From assembly GCF_035117555.1 (NCBI RefSeq), contig NZ_JAYKPK010000006.1:1-64000 (forward strand): a DNA stretch of 64,000 nucleotides, given 5' to 3'. The notes under the pieces were generated by a model. The model was not told the DNA's origin. It worked only from the letters and a program-made list of their open reading frames with translations, and searched no databases. Shown here piece after piece: positions 33,830-41,668 of the stretch. Every line of letters begins with the position of its first letter. The stretch's first letter is position 1. A program made the translations under genes and the position numbers. The stretch comes from Yoonia sp035117555. Its GTDB lineage: Bacteria; Pseudomonadota; Alphaproteobacteria; Rhodobacterales; Rhodobacteraceae.

Positions 33830-34414
33830 TTAAGCCTCCTCGACGACTTGGGCGGATGCTTCAGGCGCGTCATCACGCTTGGGCAGGATGTCGGCGACTT
33901 TCTTGCCGCGACGCTGAGCCACGTTGCGCGGTGACTGCTCTTTTTGCAGGCCGTCCATCGTGGCGCGGATCATGTTGTAAGGGTTCTGCGACCCGATGGA
34001 TTTGGACACGACGTCCTGCACACCCAGCATTTCGAACACGGCACGCATTGGACCACCGGCGATGATCCCGGTACCGGCAGGGGCTGTACGCATCACAACA
34101 CGGCCTGCGCCATGGCGGCCTTCGATGTCGTGGTGCAAGGTGCGGCCGTCGCGCAGGGCGACGCGGATCATCTGGCGTTTCGCCTGTTCAGTCGCCTTGC
34201 GGATCGCCTCGGGGACTTCTTTTGCTTTGCCTTTGCCGAAACCGACGCGGCCTTTTTGATCACCAACAACGACAAGCGCGGCAAAGCCGAAACGCTTACC
34301 ACCTTTGACGGTCTTGGACACGCGGTTGATCGCGACCAGACGGTCGGCAAACTCGGGTGTTTGTTCTTCACGGGGACGGCGGTTGCCGCCACGGTTGTTA
34401 TCACGTTCTGCCAT
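33830..34414 (-). CDS. rpsE: 30S ribosomal protein S5
   Basis: 194 residues. RNA-binding domain with LVAINRVSKTVKGGKRFGFA and GRVGFGKGKAKEVPEAIRKA, then the C-terminal GGPMRAVFEMLGVQDVVSKS. It affects decoding accuracy. The 153-bp gap to rplR upstream carries a REP-like pair. Confidence 0.97.
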   Translation of the reverse strand: MAERDNNRGGNRRPREEQTPEFADRLVAINRVSKTVKGGKRFGFAALVVVGDQKGRVGFGKGKAKEVPEAIRKATEQAKRQMIRVALRDGRTLHHDIEGRHGAGRVVMRTAPAGTGIIAGGPMRAVFEMLGVQDVVSKSIGSQNPYNMIRATMDGLQKEQSPRNVAQRRGKKVADILPKRDDAPEASAQVVEEA

Positions 34415-34480
34415 AGGTGGCGTCCTTGTGTTATTGCCCGAGGGCGTTGTCCAATCGCGGTCGAAGCCGGATCATCGAGA

Positions 34481-34563
34481 CCGGGATGAACCCCGACCTA
34501 CTGTTTGGAATTGCAGCCGGGGCAAGCCTCGGCCTGCGTAGGGCGGGGTTCACCCCGCCGCAC
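34481..34563. repeat. Inverted pair of REP-like palindromes between rplR and rpsE
   Basis: A degenerate left element (34481-34501) ends ACCCCGACCTAC. The right element (34538-34563) begins GTAGGGCGGGGT and ends ACCCCGCCGCAC. They face each other across 36 bp. Confidence 0.6.
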
Positions 34564-34567
34564 GTCT

Positions 34568-34933
34568 TTAGATCTTCAACCCACCTTCGCGGGCTGCTTC
34601 GGCAAGGGCTTTGATCTTGCCGTGGAACAGAAAACCGCCACGGTCGAAATAAGCCTGCTCGACACCAGCCGCCTTGGCGCGTTCTGCGATTGCAGCACCG
34701 ACCTTGGCCGCGGCCTCGACATTGTTCTTGCCGACAACGCCCAGATCTTTTTCGAGCGAGGATGCCGACGCAAGCGTCACACCATTCACATCGTCGATCA
34801 GCTGGACGCTGATGTTTTTGTTGCTGCGGTGAACCGAAAGACGCGCGCGTCCCTGGTTGGCAGTGATGCCCCGCAGTTTGTTCCGAACGCGCATACGGCG
34901 TTTCAGAAACAGTGCTCTTTTGCTGTTTGCCAT
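34568..34933 (-). CDS. rplR: 50S ribosomal protein L18
   Basis: 121 residues. LFLKRRMRVRNKLRGITANQ and RLSVHRSNKNISVQLIDD identify L18, the 5S rRNA-binding protein. It starts 11 bp after rplF; the REP-like pair begins just 4 bp after its stop. Confidence 0.97.
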   Translation of the reverse strand: MANSKRALFLKRRMRVRNKLRGITANQGRARLSVHRSNKNISVQLIDDVNGVTLASASSLEKDLGVVGKNNVEAAAKVGAAIAERAKAAGVEQAYFDRGGFLFHGKIKALAEAAREGGLKI

Positions 34934-34944
34934 CTGTGCGTCCT

Positions 34945-35478
34945 TTACTTCTTCTTGCCTTCTTTGCGGAAGATGAATTCGCCTTTGTACTTGATACCCT
35001 TGCCTTTATACGGCTCGGGCTTGCGCCATTCGCGGATATTCGCCGCGACCTGACCCACAAGCTGCTGGTCGATCCCTTCCACAGTGATCTCTGTCTGCTT
35101 CGGGGCTGTCACGGTGACGCCCTCCGGCACTTCAAAGTTCACATCGTGGCTGTAACCCAATGCCAGTTTCAGGGTGTTGCCCTGCATCGTGGCACGATAC
35201 CCCACACCGCTGATCTCAAGCTCTTTCTTGAAACCAGTGGTCACGCCGGTCACCAGGTTTTCGACCTGGCTGCGCGACATGCCCCACTGCTGCCGCGCCC
35301 GTTTGGACGTGCCACGTGGTGTGATGCTGACGATATTGCCATCTACTTTGATGGTGACATCGTCTGTCGCTTTGAACGTGCGGGTGCCCTTTGGGCCTTT
35401 GACTTCAACGGTTTGACCAGACACCGACGCAGTGACGCCAGAGGGTAGCTCAACCGGTTTTTTACCAATACGAGACAT
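34945..35478 (-). CDS. rplF: 50S ribosomal protein L6
   Basis: 177 residues. Two repeated L6 domains; MSRIGKKPVELPSGVTASVS at the start and GIDQQLVGQVAANIREWRKP with PYKGKGIKYKGEF at the end. It lies near the factor-binding region of the 50S subunit. 9 bp after rpsH. Confidence 0.97.
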   Translation of the reverse strand: MSRIGKKPVELPSGVTASVSGQTVEVKGPKGTRTFKATDDVTIKVDGNIVSITPRGTSKRARQQWGMSRSQVENLVTGVTTGFKKELEISGVGYRATMQGNTLKLALGYSHDVNFEVPEGVTVTAPKQTEITVEGIDQQLVGQVAANIREWRKPEPYKGKGIKYKGEFIFRKEGKKK

Positions 35479-35487
35479 GTTTTCCCC

Positions 35488-35880
35488 TTAGAACACTGTG
35501 CAGAGCACTTCGCCGCCAATTTTGGCCGCCCGTGCATTTGCGTCCGTCATCACACCTTTGGAGGTGGAGACAATCGACACGCCCAGGCCCTGACGGACGG
35601 AAGGCAGGTCATTGGCACCCAGGTAAACGCGACGACCGGGTTTAGAGACCCGCTTCACTTCGCGAATGACTGGAGTGCCTTCGTAATATTTCAGCTCGAC
35701 ATTGAATGCAGGGTGGCCATCTTTGCCATCCTTCTTGTCGTAGCCGCGGATGTAGCCTTCTGCGACCAGCACATCCAACACCCAAGCGCGCAGTTTCGAC
35801 GCCGGTGTCTCCACCGAAGCCTTGCCGCGCATCTGACCGTTGCGGATGCGTGTCAGCATATCACCGATAGGATCGTTCAT
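35488..35880 (-). CDS. rpsH: 30S ribosomal protein S8
   Basis: 130 residues. MNDPIGDMLTRIRNGQMRGK and the C-terminal GVSIVSTSKGVMTDANARAA are diagnostic. It binds the central 16S domain and, in E. coli, represses the spc operon. 12 bp after rpsN. Confidence 0.97.
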   Translation of the reverse strand: MNDPIGDMLTRIRNGQMRGKASVETPASKLRAWVLDVLVAEGYIRGYDKKDGKDGHPAFNVELKYYEGTPVIREVKRVSKPGRRVYLGANDLPSVRQGLGVSIVSTSKGVMTDANARAAKIGGEVLCTVF

Positions 35881-35892
35881 ATCAAATTCTCC

Positions 35893-36198
35893 TTACCAGC
35901 TCGACTTGACCATACCGGGAATTTCGCCATTGGAACCAAGGTTCCGCAGCGCGATCCGGCTGATCTTGAGTTTGCGGTAATAGGCGTGTGGACGCCCGGT
36001 GAGCTGGCAACGGTTGTGCAACCGCACAGCCGAGGAATTGCGCGGCAATTCTGCAAGCTGCAGAGTCGCCTTGAACCGCTCTTCCACGGGCTTGGACTGG
36101 TCGTTGATGATTGCCTTCAACGCCGCACGCCGTGTAGCGAATTGTGCCACCAGCTTTTCGCGCTTTTTCTGGCGCTCGATCATGGATTTCTTAGCCAT
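35893..36198 (-). CDS. rpsN: 30S ribosomal protein S14
   Basis: 101 residues, the long zinc-free form: MAKKSMIERQKKREKLVAQF and RCQLTGRPHAYYRKLKISRI. No zinc-binding Cys ladder is present. 20 bp after rplE. Confidence 0.97.
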   Translation of the reverse strand: MAKKSMIERQKKREKLVAQFATRRAALKAIINDQSKPVEERFKATLQLAELPRNSSAVRLHNRCQLTGRPHAYYRKLKISRIALRNLGSNGEIPGMVKSSW

Positions 36199-36218
36199 TT
36201 GTCAAATCTCCCTAACGC

Positions 36219-36782
36219 TTAGCTGTTGAATGGCATGTTGAAGAGCTTCAACAATGCCTTTGCTTCAGCGTCGGTTTGCGCTGTGGTGCAGATAACGATG
36301 TCCATTCCCCACATCTCATCGACTTTGTCGAAGTTGATTTCGGGAAACACGATATGTTCTTTCAGGCCAGTGGCATAATTGCCGCGACCGTCAAAGGACT
36401 TACCAGAAACACCACGAAAGTCGCGGATACGGGGCATGGCAACCGTGATCAGACGATCAAGGAATTCATACATCCGGTCGCCGCGCAGCGTGACCTTGGC
36501 GCCCAGCGGCATGTCTTCACGAACCCGGAAACCCGCGATGGATTTCTTGGCAACCGTGGTCAATGCTTTCTGCCCGGCGATGGTTGTCAGATCTTCCTGT
36601 GCGGATTTGGCTTTCTTGCTGTCACGGACAGCTTCTGCGCCACAACCGATGTTCAGGACGATCTTGTCCAGACGCGGGATCTGCATTTCGTTTTTATAGC
36701 CGAATTCTTCCTTCATCGCAGCGCGAATGCGGGAAACATAATCAGCCTTCAGGCGGGGGGTGTAGTTTGCAGCGTCAAGCAT
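36219..36782 (-). CDS. rplE: 50S ribosomal protein L5
   Basis: 187 residues. The PRLDKIVLNIGCGAEAVRDS and GLKEHIVFPEINFDKVDEMW segments identify L5, which binds 5S rRNA. Its ATG overlaps the rplX stop by one base. Confidence 0.97.
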   Translation of the reverse strand: MLDAANYTPRLKADYVSRIRAAMKEEFGYKNEMQIPRLDKIVLNIGCGAEAVRDSKKAKSAQEDLTTIAGQKALTTVAKKSIAGFRVREDMPLGAKVTLRGDRMYEFLDRLITVAMPRIRDFRGVSGKSFDGRGNYATGLKEHIVFPEINFDKVDEMWGMDIVICTTAQTDAEAKALLKLFNMPFNS

Positions 36783-37087
36783 CAGATCACATCCCCTGTT
36801 GTCTTGGCGAAGCGCACTTTGTTTTCGCCTTCGATACGGAAACCAACGCGGGTCGGTTTGCCGTTTTTGTCAACGATCGCCAGGTTCGACAGCTGGATCG
36901 GCATCGCTTTTGGCGTGCGGCCACCCTGGCTGGTCTGGGATTGTTTCTGGTGACGGATCGCCATGTTGATACCTTCAACAACGGCTTTGCCGGACTTGGG
37001 ATCAACGGCAGCAATCGTGCCCTTCATGCCTTTGTCTTTGCCGGCAAGAACGATCACGTCGTCGCCTTTACGGAGTTTCGCAGCCAT
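36782..37087 (-). CDS. rplX: 50S ribosomal protein L24
   Basis: 101 residues. KOW motif KGDDVIVLAGKDKGMKGTIA at the N-terminus. It initiates 50S assembly. 2 bp after rplN and coupled to rplE. Confidence 0.97.
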   Translation of the reverse strand: MAAKLRKGDDVIVLAGKDKGMKGTIAAVDPKSGKAVVEGINMAIRHQKQSQTSQGGRTPKAMPIQLSNLAIVDKNGKPTRVGFRIEGENKVRFAKTTGDVI

Positions 37088-37089
37088 GG

Positions 37090-37458
37090 TTACAGCACCT
37101 CCGGAGCGAGTGAGATGATTTTCATAAAGTTCTTTGCGCGCAGCTCGCGAACAACTGGCCCGAAGATACGGGTGCCGATAGGCTCGTTGTTGTTGTTGAG
37201 GATGACAGCAGCATTGCTGTCAAAGCGGATGGCGGTGCCATCTTCGCGGAACACTTCTTTGGCGGTGCGCACGACGACGGCCTTACGGACGTCACCTTTC
37301 TTTACGCGACCACGAGGAATGGCTTCCTTCACCGATACGACAATAATGTCACCGACACTTGCGTAACGGCGGTGGGAACCACCCAGAACCTTGATGCACT
37401 GAACACGGCGAGCGCCGCTGTTGTCAGCTACATCCAGATTGGTCTGCATCTGGATCAT
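37090..37458 (-). CDS. rplN: 50S ribosomal protein L14
   Basis: 122 residues. MIQMQTNLDVADNSGARRVQ and RVKKGDVRKAVVVRTAKE are diagnostic. It forms an intersubunit bridge. A 79-bp gap to rpsQ upstream shows no clear promoter. Confidence 0.97.
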   Translation of the reverse strand: MIQMQTNLDVADNSGARRVQCIKVLGGSHRRYASVGDIIVVSVKEAIPRGRVKKGDVRKAVVVRTAKEVFREDGTAIRFDSNAAVILNNNNEPIGTRIFGPVVRELRAKNFMKIISLAPEVL

Positions 37459-37537
37459 TTGGTTTCCTTCCGACCTTTGGGGAATTTCCGATTTCCGACC
37501 GGAGCCCCAGGGTTTCGTTGAACCGAAAAGTTACTGC

Positions 37538-37768
37538 TTAAGAAGCAATAACCTCCCAGCGTTTGGTTTTCGATTTTGGCGCACATTCCTGGATGCGGAC
37601 AGAATCGCCCACGTTGAATGTGTTGTTTTCGTCGTGCGCCCGGTATTTCTTGGACTTACGGACGGTTTTTTGCAGCAAAGGGTGCTTGAAGCGACGTTCG
37701 ACCGATACAGTCACGGTCTGTGCGTTCTGGTTGCTTGTGACAACACCTTGAAGGATACGCTTAGGCAT
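37538..37768 (-). CDS. rpsQ: 30S ribosomal protein S17
   Basis: 76 residues. MPKRILQGVVTSNQNAQTVT and VGDSVRIQECAPKSKTKRWE mark S17. It lies 4 bp after rpmC. Confidence 0.97.
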   Translation of the reverse strand: MPKRILQGVVTSNQNAQTVTVSVERRFKHPLLQKTVRKSKKYRAHDENNTFNVGDSVRIQECAPKSKTKRWEVIAS

Positions 37769-37772
37769 TCTC

Positions 37773-37979
37773 TTAAGCCTCCGAAGCCGCAGCAGCGGCC
37801 TTTTCGTTCAGAATTGTTTTGACGCGTGCAGCATTGCGACGTGCAGCGCGGAAACCAGCAGTATTTTCCAACTGGCCAGTTGCCTGCTGAAAGCGCAGGT
37901 TGAACGATTCTTTTTTCAGTTTCACCAGCTCATCACGAAGCTGATCGGGCGTTTTATCCCGCAGTTCATTGGCGTTCAT
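37773..37979 (-). CDS. rpmC: 50S ribosomal protein L29
   Basis: 68 residues from ATG 37979 (AAAGGA upstream). MNANELRDKTPDQLRDELVK and NLRFQQATGQLENTA mark L29, at the exit tunnel. It normally follows rplP by a few bases; here the two are 1.9 kb apart with three other genes between, and rpmC has its own promoter candidate. Confidence 0.96.
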   Translation of the reverse strand: MNANELRDKTPDQLRDELVKLKKESFNLRFQQATGQLENTAGFRAARRNAARVKTILNEKAAAAASEA

Positions 37980-38059
37980 GCCATTTTCCTTTGTCAACAT
38001 CACCGGCAGGCCGCGCAAAGCGTTACCCGATTCCCGATGGAGTGGGGGTAGAAGTGCGC

Positions 38060-38088
38060 CGTTTAGCCCCCCTGCCCCAATAAAGCAA
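38060..38088 (-). promoter_or_regulatory. Sigma70-type promoter for rpmC and the genes after it
   Basis: On the minus strand TTGCTT (38088-38083), a 17-bp spacer and TAAACG (38065-38060) lie 80 bp upstream of rpmC, on the ribosomal side of the insertion. Confidence 0.55.
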
Positions 38089-38096
38089 CCCCTTGC

Positions 38097-38132
38097 GGCA
38101 CAGTGCTTTGCGCAAAGCACAGGGACTGTGCC
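38097..38132. repeat. Compound palindrome upstream of rpmC
   Basis: A perfect 18-bp palindrome (GTGCTTTGC and its complement, 38103-38120) is nested within longer arms GGCACAGT (38097-38104) and ACTGTGCC (38125-38132). The inner and outer arms partly overlap, so two alternative foldings are possible. Confidence 0.6.
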
Positions 38133-38176
38133 AAGCTGCACTATACCGTCGCGCATAAAGTGGATATGACAGTCGG

Positions 38177-38797
38177 ATGACAGATATAAAATTGCTCTTC
38201 GCCACACAGCTTTATCACGCCAAACTTTCCGCCCATGGCGCGATCAATACGGCGGAATTGGAAAACTCCTGCCTTGTCATCGCCGATGATGATGAGGCCG
38301 GGCAACAATGGTGCGAGGAACAGGGTTATCCCGGATACACCTCTTACGCCTCGCTGACCGACTTGCCCTGGCGGTTCCCGATCTTCAAGGATCTGGTCAA
38401 AGTGCTGGACAAGCATGTCGCGGGTTTTGCCAAGGATCTGGATTTCGATCTTGGTGACAAAGCGCTGAAGCTGGAAGATATATGGATCAACATCCTGCCA
38501 CCCGGCGGGATCCATACTGGCCATATCCATCCGCATTCGGTGATCAGCGGCACGACCTATGTCGCCATGCCCGATGGGGCCAGCGCGATCAAATTTGAAG
38601 ACCCGCGCCTTCCCATGATGATGGCCGCCCCGCCCCGCCTGAAAACCGCGCGCGAGGCTTTGCGGCAGTTTGTCTATGTCGCCCCCGCAGTGGGTGATGT
38701 CTTGTTATGGGAAAGCTGGCTGCGCCACGAGGTCCCCATGAACATGGCCGAGGAAGAAGAGCGCATCAGCGTCAGCTTTAATTATAGCTGGGGATAA
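38177..38797 (+). CDS. TIGR02466-family putative 2-oxoglutarate/Fe(II) oxygenase
   Basis: 206 residues. The C-terminal half carries the jelly-roll features of the TIGR02466/PF13759 family: IHTGHIHPHSVISGTTYVAM (histidines in metal-ligand position), AIKFEDPR, and WLRHEVPMN with the distal His, ending RISVSFNYSW. These proteins resemble prolyl hydroxylases; substrate is not known for the family. It lies antisense inside the S10-spc boundary between rplP and rpmC. Its own ribosome-binding site is weak, as AGTCGG is the best upstream match. Confidence 0.82.
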   Translation: MTDIKLLFATQLYHAKLSAHGAINTAELENSCLVIADDDEAGQQWCEEQGYPGYTSYASLTDLPWRFPIFKDLVKVLDKHVAGFAKDLDFDLGDKALKLEDIWINILPPGGIHTGHIHPHSVISGTTYVAMPDGASAIKFEDPRLPMMMAAPPRLKTAREALRQFVYVAPAVGDVLLWESWLRHEVPMNMAEEEERISVSFNYSWG

Positions 38798-38900
38798 AAC
38801 AGCGGAGCCGACGCAGCGAGGATTGTTTCGGAATGACCGTTTTTTCACCGCAAAATCACCGCAATCCGCCCCGATACTTCCAGCAGAGGAGTGAGAATTG

Positions 38901-39080
38901 ATGCAAAATCTACAACGCCCGACCGAAGCTGACCGCGCCGCACAGGCCTTTTACGGCCAGCCTGCGGATCTCTTTGCCAAGCAAATTGCGCAGATCTGCC
39001 GCAATGACAGCCGCCTGATCGCAGCCTTTGAACGCACCCGCGACACTTACATTGGCAAAAGCAGCGCGGAACACTGCTGA
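38901..39080 (+). CDS. Small hypothetical protein (59 residues)
   Basis: ATG 38901 follows GAGGAG at about 10 bp. The frame encodes a mixed-charge, helical-looking peptide (QNLQRPTEADRAAQAFYGQP and FERTRDTYIGK) with a Cys in the middle and one at the end. No family is recognised. It follows the oxygenase gene by 103 bp on the same strand. Confidence 0.45.
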   Translation: MQNLQRPTEADRAAQAFYGQPADLFAKQIAQICRNDSRLIAAFERTRDTYIGKSSAEHC

Positions 39081-39152
39081 CAGGATATGTCCTTGGCAGG
39101 CGTGTGCGCAATGATCGTCAGGATCAAGCCGCACCCGCCTCCAAAACCAGCT

Positions 39153-39692
39153 TTAGAAACTGATACCGATCAGCGCCTGCGCGCTTTGTTCGGTGACGCG
39201 CAGACCAATCAGGGCATGGTCAAAGGTGATGGTTAACATCGCGCCATAGTTCAGTTCATATTCCGTCTCCGGATCCCGGTCGGCATAGCATTGAAATCCG
39301 ATGAATGAATCCGGGCAATCTTTGACAGATTCGCGAAAGCCGATAATCGCGGACAGATCGGTCCGCATGTCTTCCGACCAATAGAGATTTCCGCCAAGTA
39401 CCGCGTTGAACGAATAGGCTTGTTTCAGCGCGTTTGATCCAAAGGTGGAATCGAGCATTTCCCCCTCGCCCGCGATATCAAACCCAAATACGACCGACTG
39501 GGTTGAAGGGAAAAACAGGGCCCCAAGGACAAAGGGGGTGTCATCGATCTGCAGCTCTGCGCCGTCGTTGTTGACGCCCATACCGCCATAGAAAGCACCG
39601 CTCTGCTCGGCCTGCGCCATATTGGCCGATCCCAGAATGAGACCGAGAAAGAGCGGCACAAAAGACTTTAGATTCAACATTTCGACAACCAT
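39153..39692 (-). CDS. Hypothetical exported protein
   Basis: 179 residues. An N-terminal signal peptide (NLKSFVPLFLGLILGSANMAQA) precedes a mature part of alternating hydrophobic strands ending in Phe (ALIGISF), a pattern seen in small outer-membrane beta-barrels. Two Cys (in KDCPDS and FQCYAD) could form a disulfide. Start ATG 39692 or 39680; neither has a good ribosome-binding site. It is on the same strand as the ribosomal genes, downstream of the rplP terminator. No family recognised. Confidence 0.6.
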   Translation of the reverse strand: MVVEMLNLKSFVPLFLGLILGSANMAQAEQSGAFYGGMGVNNDGAELQIDDTPFVLGALFFPSTQSVVFGFDIAGEGEMLDSTFGSNALKQAYSFNAVLGGNLYWSEDMRTDLSAIIGFRESVKDCPDSFIGFQCYADRDPETEYELNYGAMLTITFDHALIGLRVTEQSAQALIGISF

Positions 39693-39794
39693 TCAACCAC
39701 TACAGGAAATACCTGCCATCGCTTCGCGGCAAAACTATGGTTTCAACCTGAAGTTTATATGGCGACCGCACTTTTCTTTAAGGTTGCGCAAAGC

Positions 39795-39822
39795 AAAACC
39801 CCCGCCGATCACTCGACGGGGG
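39795..39822 (-). terminator. Terminator after rplP
   Basis: On the minus strand AGCCCCCG...TCGA pairs with TCGG...CGGGGG around loop GTGA-like TCAC, followed by TTTTGCTTT. It ends the rplB-rpsS-rplV-rpsC-rplP unit. Confidence 0.8.
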
Positions 39823-39839
39823 CTCTATGTCCTGGACCC

Positions 39840-39865
39840 GTAGGTCGGGGTTAACCCCGACTTAC
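39840..39865. repeat. REP-like palindrome, GTAG type
   Basis: Arms GTAGGTCGGGGTT and AACCCCGACTTAC are continuous with no loop and one mismatch near the tips. The right arm reaches 4 bp into the 3' end of rplP (39862-39865), covering its stop codon. Confidence 0.7.
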
Positions 39866-40275
39866 CAGTCTTCGCGCACCACGGTGCGTGTCTTGATCGG
39901 CAGTTTCATCGCGGCAAGGCGCAGGGCCTCGCGGGCGACTTCTTCGCTGACGCCGTCGATTTCGAACATCACGCGGCCGGGTTTGACCTTGCATGCCCAG
40001 AAATCGATCGAGCCTTTACCTTTACCCATACGTACTTCGATGGGCTTGGATGTCACAGGCAGATCCGGGAAAATCCGGATCCAGACCCGGCCCTGACGCT
40101 TCATGTGACGCGTCATGGCGCGACGCGCGGCTTCGATCTGGCGTGCGGTGATCCGCTCTGGCTCGGTCGCTTTCAGGCCATATGTGCCAAAGTTCAGGTC
40201 AGACCCGCCCTTGGCTTCGCCCCGAATGCGGCCTTTGTGCAGCTTGCGGTGTTTCGTGCGCTTTGGTTGCAGCAT
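39862..40275 (-). CDS. rplP: 50S ribosomal protein L16
   Basis: 137 residues. MLQPKRTKHRKLHKGRIRGE and RKLHKG-GMGKGKGSIDFWACKVKPG segments identify L16, which positions the A-site tRNA. It is 12 bp after rpsC. Its stop lies in a REP-like palindrome, and a terminator comes next, so its usual partner rpmC is transcriptionally separate. Confidence 0.96.
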   Translation of the reverse strand: MLQPKRTKHRKLHKGRIRGEAKGGSDLNFGTYGLKATEPERITARQIEAARRAMTRHMKRQGRVWIRIFPDLPVTSKPIEVRMGKGKGSIDFWACKVKPGRVMFEIDGVSEEVAREALRLAAMKLPIKTRTVVREDW

Positions 40276-40287
40276 CTTCTCTACTCC

Positions 40288-41004
40288 TTACCTGTCGCGA
40301 CGCGGGCCGCCAGGACCGCGCGGGATAGCGCCTTCCTGAAGCTCGGCATGTTTACGGTCGTGGCCTTGCGGGTCATGCTCCATAATCTCACCTTTGTAGA
40401 TGAAGACCTTGATGCCGATGATCCCGTAAGGTGTCATGGCTTCGAACAGCGCATAGTCGATATCCGCACGCAAAGTATGCAGCGGCACCCGACCTTCACG
40501 ATACCATTCGGTCCGCGCGATTTCAGCACCGCCCAGACGACCAGCAAGATTGACCCGGATCCCCAGGGCGCCCATACGCATCGCGTTCTGCACAGCACGT
40601 TTCATCGCACGACGGAAAGACACCCGGCGTTCCAGCTGCTGACCGATGGATTCAGCAACAAGGGCTGCGTCCAGTTCGGGCTTGCGGACTTCAACGATGT
40701 TGAGGTGCAGTTCCGACTTGGTCAGGTTGGCCAGTTTCTGACGCAGACCTTCGATGTCTGCACCTTTCTTGCCGATGATCACACCGGGACGGGCCGCATG
40801 GATCGTGACGCGGCACTTTTTGTGCGGACGTTCGATGATCACGCGGCTGATGCCGGCCTGCGCACATTCCTTGCGGATGAACGCCTTGATCTTGAGGTCT
40901 TCCAACAACAGGTCGCCATATTCGCGGGTATTTGCGAACCAGCGGCTGTCCCAGGTGCGGTTGACCTGAAGACGCATCCCGATTGGGTTGACTTTATTAC
41001 CCAT
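40288..41004 (-). CDS. rpsC: 30S ribosomal protein S3
   Basis: 238 residues. MGNKVNPIGMRLQVNRTWDS, the KH domain with PGVIIGKKGADIEGLRQKLA, and the C-terminal domain with GRLGGAEIARTEWYREGRVP. It is at the mRNA entry. It overlaps rplV by one base. Confidence 0.97.
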   Translation of the reverse strand: MGNKVNPIGMRLQVNRTWDSRWFANTREYGDLLLEDLKIKAFIRKECAQAGISRVIIERPHKKCRVTIHAARPGVIIGKKGADIEGLRQKLANLTKSELHLNIVEVRKPELDAALVAESIGQQLERRVSFRRAMKRAVQNAMRMGALGIRVNLAGRLGGAEIARTEWYREGRVPLHTLRADIDYALFEAMTPYGIIGIKVFIYKGEIMEHDPQGHDRKHAELQEGAIPRGPGGPRRDR

Positions 41005-41384
41005 TATGATTGCTCCTCAACTTGACGCACCTTGATGGTCAGTTCTGAAAACGGCTTCACGATCTTGCCGAAACGGCCACGCGCCCGGGGGCGGCCACGC
41101 TTCATGATCAGGTTCTTACCGACATAAGCTTCTGCAACGACCAAAGCGTCAACATCCAGGTTATGGTTGTTTTCGGCATTGGCGATGGCCGACTGAAGAC
41201 ATTTCTTCACATCGTCCGAGATCCGCTTTTTCGAGAAAGTCAGGTCCTGCAGGGCCTTTTCGACTTTCTTGCCACGGATCAGCGCAGCAACCAGGTTCAG
41301 CTTTTGCGGGGAAGTACGGAGCATGCGCAGTTTTGCCATTGCTTCGTTATCGGCCACGCGGCGGGGATTTTTATCCTTGCTCAT
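41004..41384 (-). CDS. rplV: 50S ribosomal protein L22
   Basis: 126 residues. LRTSPQKLNLVAALIRGKKV and the beta-hairpin KRGRPRARGRFGKIVKPFSE that lines the exit tunnel are present. 3 bp after rpsS. Confidence 0.97.
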   Translation of the reverse strand: MSKDKNPRRVADNEAMAKLRMLRTSPQKLNLVAALIRGKKVEKALQDLTFSKKRISDDVKKCLQSAIANAENNHNLDVDALVVAEAYVGKNLIMKRGRPRARGRFGKIVKPFSELTIKVRQVEEQS

Positions 41385-41387
41385 GGC

Positions 41388-41666
41388 TTATTTCCGCTTC
41401 GCTTTTTTGTCGGCGGCGTGACCTGTATAGGTCCGTGTTGGCGAATATTCACCAAACTTCTGACCAATCATGTCTTCCGTGACGTTGACAGGGATATGCT
41501 TCTTGCCGTTGTAGACCGCAAAGGTCAGACCAACGAACTGAGGCAGGATAGTGGAACGACGCGACCAGATCTTGATCACTTCGTTGCGGCCGCTTTCGCG
41601 CGTCGCTTCTGCCTTTTTCAAGACATAGGCGTCGACGAACGGGCCTTTCCATACGGAACGAGCCAT
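41388..41666 (-). CDS. rpsS: 30S ribosomal protein S19
   Basis: 92 residues. MARSVWKGPFVDAYVLKKAE and SRRSTILPQFVGLTFAVYNG, with KFGEYSPTRTYTGH. 2 bp after rplB. Confidence 0.97.
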   Translation of the reverse strand: MARSVWKGPFVDAYVLKKAEATRESGRNEVIKIWSRRSTILPQFVGLTFAVYNGKKHIPVNVTEDMIGQKFGEYSPTRTYTGHAADKKAKRK

Positions 41667-41668
41667 AA

